From assembly GCA_030830725.1 (NCBI GenBank), contig JAURMN010000054.1:1-14389 (forward strand): a DNA stretch of 14,389 nucleotides, written 5' to 3'. This document shows, one piece after another, positions 1 to 6,899 of the stretch. The notes under the pieces were generated by a model. The model had not been told where the DNA came from. It searched no databases and saw nothing but the letters and a program-made list of their open reading frames with translations. The stretch is from Balneolales bacterium. Lineage in GTDB: Bacteria; Bacteroidota; Rhodothermia; Balneolales; Balneolaceae. The stretch's first letter is position 1, and each line of letters opens with the position of its first letter. The position numbers and the translations under genes are program-made.

Positions 1-946
1 CAGTTTGCCGAGGCTCCTCTTTACCGGGTTGCGGCACCGGATTTCCTTTCGCAAATCCGCCAAAATAGAGCTCGGCCAATCGACGCATTTCGGCAGGATC
101 CACATCACCTGCAATCGCAATCGTCATATTCGATGGCACATAAAACGTCTCATAGAATGCCTGCGCATCGGTAATCGTAGTCGCTTTAATGTCATCCGCC
201 CAACCTACTACCGGATTCCCATAAGGATGTACCTGATAAGCTTGCTTTAGAAATCTTTCGATAAGCCTACCCAGTGGATTGGAATCGGTACGCATTCTAC
301 GCTCTTCCATGACCACATCTTTTTCCACATAAAACTCCCGGAATACCGGCGTACGGAAACGGGCCGATTCAAGGTTAAACCAAAGCTCAGCTTTATTAAC
401 TGGCAGACTGTAGAAATAGGCTGTTTCATCCGAACTGGTAAAAGCATTCAATCCTGTGCCTCCGTTTTGCTCAATAATGCGGGAAAATTCGTTATTGACC
501 ACATACTGCTTTGATTCTTCCTGAGCGGCAATAAAGTCATCCCAAAGTGCGGTTAGCTCTTCTTCTGAAGCGCCAGCACGAGATGCTTGAAGCCAAGTTT
601 GATAGGTCTTTTCCATTTCCTCAATAGCCCCTTGCTCGGCCTCCCAATCTATAGTGCCGATGATATCGGTGCCTTTAAAGGCCATATGCTCAAAAATGTG
701 AGCGATTCCGGTATTCCCCACCGGCTCATCTACCCCGCCTACATTCACGTAGGTTAAAAATGAAGCAACCGGAGCGATATCGCGCTGCATGACAATGAAA
801 TGCAGGCCGTTTTCGAGAGTGAATTCTGTAACTTTTCTCTCGAATTCGTCAAGGTTTTGAGCCTTTACAGTCGAGTTGAACAATAAAATGAATAGGGTGA
901 GAAGCGTCGTGGTAAGAAGGCAATGGACTCTAAATTTTCTCATCAT
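1..946 (-). CDS. M16 family zinc metallopeptidase, N-terminal part (cut by left edge)
   Basis: An exported insulinase/pitrilysin-type peptidase. About 315 codons are present and the frame runs open off the left edge, so the C-terminal part is missing. The start is an ATG ATG pair at 946-941. Residues 1-30 look like a signal peptide: a basic MMRKFR start, a Leu/Thr hydrophobic core, then a likely cut after VKA or just beyond. The inverted zinc motif HIFEH is at residues 83-87 (His83, Glu86 catalytic base, His87). The third zinc ligand is probably Glu193 in NLESARF, by analogy with the family. Between these lies a roughly 60-residue charged helical insert (about 101-150) of the kind seen in some bacterial M16 proteins. 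GNPVVGW and the later strand-rich region fit the first M16 domain. It is divergent from ilvE. The substrate cannot be inferred. The family call is secure; whether it acts alone or with an inactive M16 partner gene is not visible. Confidence 0.9.
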   Translation of the reverse strand, partial: MMRKFRVHCLLTTTLLTLFILLFNSTVKAQNLDEFERKVTEFTLENGLHFIVMQRDIAPVASFLTYVNVGGVDEPVGNTGIAHIFEHMAFKGTDIIGTIDWEAEQGAIEEMEKTYQTWLQASRAGASEEELTALWDDFIAAQEESKQYVVNNEFSRIIEQNGGTGLNAFTSSDETAYFYSLPVNKAELWFNLESARFRTPVFREFYVEKDVVMEERRMRTDSNPLGRLIERFLKQAYQVHPYGNPVVGWADDIKATTITDAQAFYETFYVPSNMTIAIAGDVDPAEMRRLAELYFGGFAKGNPVPQPGKEEPRQT

Positions 947-1057
947 GATTGGGTTGGTTTTCAATAAGAATCTTCGGTAGAATTTTTATGATACGAGAAT
1001 TCTATCCGTTTCAGCAAATCAAATCCATTTAACGTCGCTTCGAAGGGATTGTTTCAT

Positions 1058-1065
1058 TATCTTTG
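1058..1065 (+). promoter_or_regulatory. Candidate Bacteroidota-type -7 promoter box for ilvE
   Basis: TATCTTTG matches the Bacteroidota -7 consensus TAnnTTTG exactly. It ends 29 bases before the ilvE ATG, which would give a leader of roughly 20-25 bases. I see no good TTG/TTTG -33 element at the expected distance, so the call rests on the -7 box alone. Confidence 0.45.
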
Positions 1066-1094
1066 CCGAAGAAGCAAACTTAAAGGGATATTGT

Positions 1095-2162
1095 ATGAAT
1101 TTTAGTGTTAGAGCTGCCGATAAAAGCCGGATTGGAAGTATTAATTTTGATGATTTACAATTCGGTCAGGACTTTGCCGACCACATGCTCATCTGTGAGT
1201 ATCGAGATGGGGAATGGAAAACCCCGGAGATTAAGCCCTATGGGCCGTTAACGTTTGATCCCTCACTTAGCGCGTTACATTATGGTCAGAGTATATTTGA
1301 GGGGATGAAAGCTTTTTATAAGGATTCGTCGACGGTCCATTTGTTCCGTGTTGACGATCATTACGAGCGTTTGGTTCGCTCTTGTAATCGTATGGTGATT
1401 CCTGCGCCACCCCGTGAGATGTTCGTTGAAGGCCTTCAAAAATTGATGGAATTGGATTATAAGTGGGTACCTAATCGCGATGAGTGTGCATTATATATTC
1501 GTCCATTTGTCTTTGGCACTGACCCTAAAATTGTGGCTCGTCCTGCAGACAGCTATCTCTTCTTGATCATCAATTCTCCGGTCGGTCCCTATTATAAAAC
1601 CGGTGTTAAGCCGGTCACTCTAACTACTTCTCCAGAGTATGTTCGAGCTGTTAAAGGTGGAACCGGAGAAGCCAAAACAGCCGGAAATTATGCTGCGAGT
1701 TTCAAACCAGCGAAAGAAGCGGTTAATAAAGGCTTTACGCAGGTTCTGTGGCTAGACGCCATTGAACATCGCTATGTAGAAGAAGTCGGTACGATGAATA
1801 TCTTTTTCAAATTCAAAGATCGTCTAGCCACTCCAGCACTAAGTGGGTCTGTGCTTTCGGGAATTAATCGCAGGTCAGTATTGGAACTTGCTCGTGAAAT
1901 GGGAGTACAGGCTGTCGAGGAGAGAATCTCTATTGATGACCTGTTTGCGGCCCAAGAAAAAGGTGAATTAGAAGAGATCTTCGGATCAGGGACTGCGGCT
2001 GTGATCTCCCCTGTATCTACTATCCATCATGAGGGCAAGACGATTGATGTAGAAATGAAAGAAGACTCATTCGCTAAGAAGATGCGCAAAGCGATCACCG
2101 ATATTCAGTACGGGAAAGTGCACGATCGTTTTGGCTGGGTCACGCCTGTGAAGGTGGGGTGA
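1095..2162 (+). CDS. ilvE: Branched-chain amino acid aminotransferase
   Basis: A PLP-dependent fold-type IV transaminase, cytosolic, for the last step of Leu, Ile and Val synthesis and the first step of their breakdown (amino transfer with 2-oxoglutarate/glutamate). It has 355 residues, the length of the BCAT-type subfamily that includes the mammalian enzymes rather than the roughly 309-residue E. coli IlvE. Visible motifs are HYGQSIFEGMKAF (62-74), FRVDDHYERLVRSCNRM (84-100), the PLP lysine in GEAKTAGNYAAS (Lys194), EEVGTMNIFF (229-238), SGSVLSGINRRSVLELA (250-266) and FGSGTAAVISPV (296-307). The ATG at 1095 is preceded by AAAGGGA at 1082-1088, a reasonable ribosome binding site, and by a -7 box at 1058-1065. 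No other biosynthetic ilv/leu gene is adjacent, so it is probably a single-gene unit. It converges on the metallophosphoesterase gene; the 57-base gap between them shows no convincing terminator hairpin. Confidence 0.95.
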   Translation: MNFSVRAADKSRIGSINFDDLQFGQDFADHMLICEYRDGEWKTPEIKPYGPLTFDPSLSALHYGQSIFEGMKAFYKDSSTVHLFRVDDHYERLVRSCNRMVIPAPPREMFVEGLQKLMELDYKWVPNRDECALYIRPFVFGTDPKIVARPADSYLFLIINSPVGPYYKTGVKPVTLTTSPEYVRAVKGGTGEAKTAGNYAASFKPAKEAVNKGFTQVLWLDAIEHRYVEEVGTMNIFFKFKDRLATPALSGSVLSGINRRSVLELAREMGVQAVEERISIDDLFAAQEKGELEEIFGSGTAAVISPVSTIHHEGKTIDVEMKEDSFAKKMRKAITDIQYGKVHDRFGWVTPVKVG

Positions 2163-2219
2163 GTGGCGGCGGTTTTGAGTTGTTTTGGTCGAGTAGGCCT
2201 TGATTTATATGGGTCCAAA

Positions 2220-3332
2220 TTAGACCTTAATCGCCTCAATTTTTCGAATTTCCGGTCCTATTTCGTACTGAGAGGCAACGAATCGATATTCGGAATGACC
2301 CATTTTGGGTAAATCATGTATGACCTCTTGATCTTCGTCTCTTCGCTGGTTGGAAAATATCCCATTTCCTTTTTTCGCTGCTCCCGAAGAGACATCCCGA
2401 AAGAGATCCATACGCCCCAGACGAATACCTCCATACCCGGCTTGAGTAATTGGCACTAAGACGTCTGCTTGATCAATCTGAAATACAGGAGCATCTAAAA
2501 AGGTGTGAGTGTGACCGCCTATCACAAGATCCACTCCACTTGTTTGCTCGATCAGTTTCAGGTCATCAATTCGAGAATCGACATACTGATGTCCCAAATG
2601 ACTCAGGCAAACCACAAGATCGCAACCCCTGGAATCCCTTAAAACTCGAGCCATGCTCCGAGCCCACATCACCGGGTTCATAACCCTCACTCCTTCATAC
2701 TTATCCTTTGATAAATATGGAGCCAAATCAATACCCAAACCAAACACCCCAACTCGTACCCGGCCCGGCAGCGTTAAGATTTTATAACGAGAAATAATCG
2801 GATCCATTAGAGTGCCATTCAAATTGTAGTTTGAACAGACAAATGGAAGGCCAAGACCCTCAGCCGCTTTTACAAATCCTTCCACCCCAAAGTCAAACTC
2901 ATGATTCCCTATGGTGAGTGCGTCATACCCCATCGCCGCCATCATTTCCAATTCCAGTCGACCTTCAAAGGCGTGAAACCAAGGCGATCCCTGGAATTGA
3001 TCTCCCGCGTCAAAAAGTAGTACGGGTTGCCCTTCTTGGCGAATCTGATCAATGACTTGAGCTCTGCGAATAGCCCCCCCCATTCCCGGATTACGAAATG
3101 CAGTATTAGGAAAAGGTTCGTGTCGTGCGTGTGTATCGTTGGTGTAGAGGATGGTAAAGTCGGGGCGCGGGAGACTGGTTGCAGAATCTAAATGAATGGT
3201 GTAATCGACTAATACGGATAAGTTGTTGGAAAAACGAAGAATACTCGACTCGGCTAGCTTCGAAAAAAGAAGGGTGTGCCCTCCCAGCGACAAGAGACTT
3301 ATCTGTTTTAAAAACTCTTTCCTGGATTTCAT
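2220..3332 (-). CDS. UshA/5'-nucleotidase-type metallophosphoesterase (catalytic half of a split enzyme)
   Basis: A calcineurin-like phosphoesterase related to the catalytic domain of UshA, expected to hydrolyse 5'-nucleotides or related phosphate esters outside the cytoplasm. It has 370 residues. The start MKSRKEFLKQISLLSLGG resembles a Tat signal with Arg-Lys in place of Arg-Arg; I infer export from this. All dimetal motifs are present in order: TNDTH (Asp66, His68), DAGDQFQG (Asp111), GNHEFDFG (Asn143, His144), SHLGH (His245) and GGHTH (His274, His276). The protein ends about 60 residues after the phosphoesterase domain with a charged tail and has no 5'-nucleotidase C-terminal domain. That domain is encoded by the gene immediately upstream, 28 bases away, a split known in Bacteroidota. 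An AAGGA lies about 5 bases before the ATG. The catalytic half looks intact; the exact substrate is unknown. Confidence 0.88.
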   Translation of the reverse strand: MKSRKEFLKQISLLSLGGHTLLFSKLAESSILRFSNNLSVLVDYTIHLDSATSLPRPDFTILYTNDTHARHEPFPNTAFRNPGMGGAIRRAQVIDQIRQEGQPVLLFDAGDQFQGSPWFHAFEGRLELEMMAAMGYDALTIGNHEFDFGVEGFVKAAEGLGLPFVCSNYNLNGTLMDPIISRYKILTLPGRVRVGVFGLGIDLAPYLSKDKYEGVRVMNPVMWARSMARVLRDSRGCDLVVCLSHLGHQYVDSRIDDLKLIEQTSGVDLVIGGHTHTFLDAPVFQIDQADVLVPITQAGYGGIRLGRMDLFRDVSSGAAKKGNGIFSNQRRDEDQEVIHDLPKMGHSEYRFVASQYEIGPEIRKIEAIKV

Positions 3333-3360
3333 AAGATCCTTAACAACATTCTGCTCATTT

Positions 3361-4110
3361 TCATCTCCGAATCATCACTCTCTGATCTAATAACGGTAAG
3401 ACCATGCGTTGCAAGGTCATCGCCTCTTCAACTACATCACGAATTAATAACCCAGTTTCAACTCGCTCTGAGGCTTCCCATAGAGATGGGAAGGGTCCAT
3501 TTCCGTTGGCAAGCCAGTCGCTGGTTGCTATCCAATAGCTTTGATCCGGATCCGCTGTGGATCGATCAATCAATACGGATTGTAATCCAGAAGGGTTCGC
3601 TGTGAGTCTCATCCCACTTATCACTTTGACTTCCCTATCAGATAACTCTTGAGCAAGGTTCTGGATCTTTTCACCATTAAGCTTTACCACAATCAGCTCA
3701 CTCTCATACGGTAACAACTCCACTAAATCTCCCCGAGTAATGACTCCTTCATTTATAAACGTAAAAATAGATCCATCTTCGAGTACGGCGGCATGTATAA
3801 ATTCACGCATGTGACGAGTAGCACGAAATCGCATCGCATCTGCGATCAAATTTCCAAGAGAGCTTTCCGGATAAGTGTGGACGATGGTAGTCCCCACTTG
3901 GGCGATGGGTGCGCCCATCAGACGTTGATAGTCCTCCGAGTATTCAGAAAGGAGATTGGCAACTTGCTGTTCTGCAGACAGTTCTGAAGTAGAACTCCAT
4001 CCTTCAAACCAGGAGCGACCCCACCCCATTCCTGTCCATGATGAGCTTGCACACGAAGAAACTACCCAGGAAATAGCAAGAAGTGAAAGAAGCAGACGAG
4101 CCGATCTCAT
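3361..4110 (-). CDS. 5'-nucleotidase C-terminal domain lipoprotein (non-catalytic half, degenerate substrate motif)
   Basis: A 249-residue protein matching the C-terminal, substrate-binding domain of UshA-type 5'-nucleotidases. The N-terminus MRSARLLLSLLAISWVVSSC is a lipoprotein signal with lipobox VSSC, lipidated at Cys20, so it should be membrane anchored. Family features are SLGNLIADAMR (84-94), ITRGDLVELLPYESELIVVK (124-143) and the second nucleotide-side motif around TSDWLANGNGPFP (196-208). At the place where relatives have N-x-GGIR, this protein reads LEDGSIF (110-116), aligned without gaps: the Asn is Glu, the second Gly is Ser and the Arg is Phe. The arginine normally contacts substrate, so nucleotide binding may be lost or altered. 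The gene starts 1 base after the stop of the gene before it and is followed after 28 bases by the catalytic half, so the two are almost surely co-expressed. The domain assignment is fairly sure; the activity is open. Confidence 0.8.
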   Translation of the reverse strand: MRSARLLLSLLAISWVVSSCASSSWTGMGWGRSWFEGWSSTSELSAEQQVANLLSEYSEDYQRLMGAPIAQVGTTIVHTYPESSLGNLIADAMRFRATRHMREFIHAAVLEDGSIFTFINEGVITRGDLVELLPYESELIVVKLNGEKIQNLAQELSDREVKVISGMRLTANPSGLQSVLIDRSTADPDQSYWIATSDWLANGNGPFPSLWEASERVETGLLIRDVVEEAMTLQRMVLPLLDQRVMIRR

Positions 4111-4111
4111 C

Positions 4112-4993
4112 CTATCGACCCATTAATAATTTCATCATCAAATCGGTGAGCGAAAGAACCTGAACTCCCGGGGTCACGTCGAGCTGGGAAGCCTCTGGTT
4201 CACCTTGATTGATATTTTCTGCCGTTACTCTGTAAACAAGAGTTCTATTTTGATAGACTTCCGCCTGAAGAGGAACCTGTCCATTTTCAAAAAAGAATCC
4301 GACGTTAAATCCTTCAGCATAGATGAGAGAGGTGATTGCGTTCCATTGCCCAGAAAAAAAGGTCCAGTCGAAGGTGTAGGATTCGGCGAGCCATAAATCG
4401 ATGAGTTCATTCCGAGCGTCGTTTCGCCCTCGCCATTTTATCGCTCTGATTCCATGAATTAATTTTTTTTCATCGGTTTGGATCCAAGTATGAGTAGAAC
4501 TACTTGAAGGACTGGAGCCTGCTGCGTTTTGGCTGGATCCAACTACCGATGATCCTGATGAGCTACTGGCAATCATATAGGTTTTGACCAGCTCCAATAA
4601 CGCGCTTAGTTCGGTTTGCGAAACCCGAATAGCCTCACTAGGACTGGTAAAAAGAACAATATCTTGTAAGTCATTGCGAAGGATAAACGCTGCTTCTTGC
4701 GTATTTGAATCCGAGCCTGAAGCGCTTGATGTTGATGCACTTGAAGCCTCTGTTAGCGGTTCTTCCTTCACCTGAACACGAATTCGTGAAGCATTCGCAT
4801 AGACTTCAGCAAAACCAGAAACACGGCGTCCTTCCGGTCCGACCGATTCCTCAATTTGATATCGAATACTCCCTTCGAATGCCGTTTGGGCGTGGGTTGG
4901 AGATGCAATGCTAAAAGCAAAGACTGTAAAAATCAGACTCAAATAGGGGGATTGCAACCCACGTAAGTAGAAATGTAATCCGCGCCCTTTCAT
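4112..4993 (-). CDS. Secreted DUF4412-like protein with serine-rich inserts
   Basis: An exported protein of 293 residues. A longer in-frame start at 5083 exists, but the ATG at 4993 is preferred: it overlaps the mnmA stop (ATGA), has a purine-rich GGAG/AGGAGG stretch directly upstream and places a normal signal peptide at the N-terminus (hydrophobic 14-31, likely cut after THA at 33-35). The mature start TAFEGSIRYQI and a later strand-rich half resemble DUF4412-type envelope proteins of Bacteroidota, a weak family call made by eye. Two serine-rich low-complexity segments interrupt it: residues 83-97 and 143-168. These look like flexible linkers splitting the chain into three folded pieces. 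There are no cysteines in the mature part, no catalytic motif and no predicted anchor. Its position between mnmA and the split nucleotidase, with tight coupling on both sides, suggests a shared transcript. Function unknown. Confidence 0.7.
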   Translation of the reverse strand: MKGRGLHFYLRGLQSPYLSLIFTVFAFSIASPTHAQTAFEGSIRYQIEESVGPEGRRVSGFAEVYANASRIRVQVKEEPLTEASSASTSSASGSDSNTQEAAFILRNDLQDIVLFTSPSEAIRVSQTELSALLELVKTYMIASSSSGSSVVGSSQNAAGSSPSSSSTHTWIQTDEKKLIHGIRAIKWRGRNDARNELIDLWLAESYTFDWTFFSGQWNAITSLIYAEGFNVGFFFENGQVPLQAEVYQNRTLVYRVTAENINQGEPEASQLDVTPGVQVLSLTDLMMKLLMGR

Positions 4994-6135
4994 ACCTCCT
5001 GCTCCAAAGCCTCTTCTTGATCGAGTTCCACGTTCACTTTTCGAATCCAACCCCCAACCAAGACATCGTCTCCATCGTAACAAACCACGGCCTGACCCGG
5101 TGCGATGGCCTCACGACCGCCTGGAAAATGAACCTTTAGAGTTTGGTCATCGGTCATGGTAAGCTCTGCAGGTGCGCCGGCATCGTTATAGCGAATTTTA
5201 GCCGTTACCGGCATTGTCTCACCAACAGGTAGCTCCGCTTTTTTTACAAGATTAACCTCGCCTGCCGTTAGGATTGTACGTATCAAATCTTCCTTGGGCC
5301 CCACCGTAATCTCATTGGTTTCGGCGTTGATATAGGTTACATAAACCGGATCCCCCATCGGAAGATGAAGCCCTCGGCGCTGCCCGATCGTGTAAAACGG
5401 ATATCCCTTATGACGACCCACAATGCGACCAAATTTGTCAATAAAATTGCCCTCCCCCACACGATCTTCAAAATCAGGCACCTGATCGGCAATAAAGCGC
5501 CGGTAATCATTATCCGGAATAAAACAGATCTCGTAAGAATCAGGCTTGTTGGCTACATTCAACAACCCCTGCTCTTCGGCAAAGGCTCGGATCTCGGATT
5601 TACGATACCCCCCTACCGGAAAAATGGTGCGAGAAAGATGCTCCTGACGAACCCCCCATAAGGCATAACTTTGATCTTTGGAGTGATCCCGACCTTTCGA
5701 AATTACGAACCGACCTGCTTCTTCCCGTACATTTGCGTAATGGCCTGTAGCAATAAAATCGCATCCAAGATCATCTGCCCGACGTAGTAATGCTGCCCAT
5801 TTAATATGGGTATTACAAAGTACACATGGATTCGGCGTACGGCCCGTCATATAATCCTCTACAAAACGATCGATTACCCAAGAACCAAATTCTTCGCGAA
5901 TGTCGACGATGAAATGCTTAAATCCCCGATCTACGGCGATAGTTCGGGCATCATTCATCGATTCGACAGTGCAGCACCCCGTTTCTTTCCCGTTGTTACC
6001 ACCACTTCGATGATAGTCCCAGGTCTTCATCGTGATCCCAATCACTTCATATCCCTGCTCATGAAGCATAACGGCGGATACTGAGGAATCGACCCCTCCG
6101 CTCATGGCTACTAAAACGCGACCGTGTTTACTCAT
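4990..6135 (-). CDS. mnmA: tRNA-specific 2-thiouridylase MnmA
   Basis: An ATP-dependent sulfurtransferase that makes 2-thiouridine at the wobble position (U34) of tRNAs for Lys, Glu and Gln, in the cytosol, taking sulfur from a cysteine-desulfurase relay. It has 381 residues from the ATG at 6135; a TTG two codons upstream (6141) is a less likely start. The PP-loop SGGVDSS is at 12-18. The catalytic cysteines are Cys104 in TPNPCVLCN and Cys204 in SYEICFIPD. Other family blocks are ATGHYA, KDQSYALWG and the C-terminal barrel region with YTIGQRRGL and APGQAVVCYDGDDVLVGGWI. The length is slightly above the usual 360-370 because of a short C-terminal Glu-rich tail. The stop codon overlaps the next start (ATGA), making mnmA the probable head of an operon with three envelope genes, an unusual partnership for a tRNA modification enzyme. 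Confidence 0.96.
   Translation of the reverse strand: MSKHGRVLVAMSGGVDSSVSAVMLHEQGYEVIGITMKTWDYHRSGGNNGKETGCCTVESMNDARTIAVDRGFKHFIVDIREEFGSWVIDRFVEDYMTGRTPNPCVLCNTHIKWAALLRRADDLGCDFIATGHYANVREEAGRFVISKGRDHSKDQSYALWGVRQEHLSRTIFPVGGYRKSEIRAFAEEQGLLNVANKPDSYEICFIPDNDYRRFIADQVPDFEDRVGEGNFIDKFGRIVGRHKGYPFYTIGQRRGLHLPMGDPVYVTYINAETNEITVGPKEDLIRTILTAGEVNLVKKAELPVGETMPVTAKIRYNDAGAPAELTMTDDQTLKVHFPGGREAIAPGQAVVCYDGDDVLVGGWIRKVNVELDQEEALEQEV
4994..5005 (-). promoter_or_regulatory. Purine-rich ribosome binding region at the mnmA/secreted-protein overlap
   Basis: On the minus strand the last codons of mnmA read GGAGCAGGAGGT, directly before the ATG at 4993. The AGGAGG copy is only 1 base from the ATG, too close for normal use; the first GGAG lies 8 bases upstream, a normal distance. 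Together with the ATGA overlap this decides the start of the downstream gene and indicates translational coupling. Strong Shine-Dalgarno sequences are uncommon in Bacteroidota, so some of this is simply the Glu-Gln-Glu coding sequence. Confidence 0.45.
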
Positions 6136-6247
6136 GGTCAAAAGATACGAACATTTTGGAAGGGTTGCCGAAGTGGCTTCACAGTACCAGCACCATTACC
6201 CATTCTATATACCGAAAGTAGTCATGGTGGAAAACACGATACCGGAT

Positions 6248-6745
6248 TTACATATACAAGTAGGGCTTCCACTGGTCGGAAACCCCACCAGAAATATCGC
6301 GAAAAAAGCTAATGTGAACCGGTTTATAGGGCTCTTGTTTGAGAGGCATTCCAGCCTCCGCCGGTGTTCTATTGCCTTTTCTGACGTTACATTTCGTACA
6401 AGCGGTCACTAGATTTTCCCAACTGTCCTTGCCTCCTCTGCTTCGGGGCATCACATGATCGAGAGTAAGATCCGATTTATGGCCACAATATTGGCAGGTC
6501 TGTTTATCGCGCTTCATCACATTTCGACGAGACAGCACAATTCGATGGTAAGGGAGATGAATATAGCGTTTCAACCGAATCACAGACGGATAATTTACTT
6601 TGCGAGCTGGTGTCTGAATCATTCTATCCGGGTAATCGTGAAGAAGCTCTGCCTTCTCCAGAAATAACAGTTTAATCGACCTCTGGATCGAACAGATCGA
6701 TAGTGGCTGATAATCCTGATTGAGAAGTAGAACAGAGTGATCCAT
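6248..6745 (-). CDS. HNH endonuclease family protein
   Basis: A 165-residue protein with a C-terminal HNH/zinc-ribbon nuclease domain. The zinc cysteines are Cys84 and Cys87 (TCQYC) and Cys116 and Cys119 (ACTKC). The core is LTLDHVMPRSRGG (93-105), with Asp96-His97 as the active-site pair, followed by Asn111 and Asn120, then KGNRTPAEAGM (123-133). The N-terminal half (VLLLNQDYQPLSICS, then a strand-helix region) is the domain commonly found with this stand-alone chromosomal HNH type in Bacteroidota and cyanobacteria. The metal and catalytic residues are intact, so a nicking or DNA-cleaving activity is expected, but the biological role of this family is not known to me. It lies 112 bases upstream of mnmA on the same strand, so co-transcription is possible but unproven. 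There is no intron, intein or restriction-modification partner beside it. Confidence 0.88.
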   Translation of the reverse strand: MDHSVLLLNQDYQPLSICSIQRSIKLLFLEKAELLHDYPDRMIQTPARKVNYPSVIRLKRYIHLPYHRIVLSRRNVMKRDKQTCQYCGHKSDLTLDHVMPRSRGGKDSWENLVTACTKCNVRKGNRTPAEAGMPLKQEPYKPVHISFFRDISGGVSDQWKPYLYM

Positions 6746-6899
6746 ACTGAAGACGATGTGTACAACGGTTTAGATTTCTGCTGTAGAACGGATGAAATGC
6801 CAAAAACCATATAATTTCAGGCCCCGCACTACTATCCGAATTCCGTTAACCGGTAAATACTAAATAAAATCGAATCAGGCTACAAGCTTGATTGGAGAA

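Noticed and set aside
2163..2219. Terminator between the convergent ilvE and phosphoesterase genes
   Set aside because: No stem of five or more pairs followed by a T-run on either strand was found.
4994..5083. Longer N-terminus for the secreted protein starting at 5083
   Set aside because: It would overlap mnmA by 94 bases, is Arg-rich and would bury the signal peptide; the ATGA start at 4993 explains everything better.
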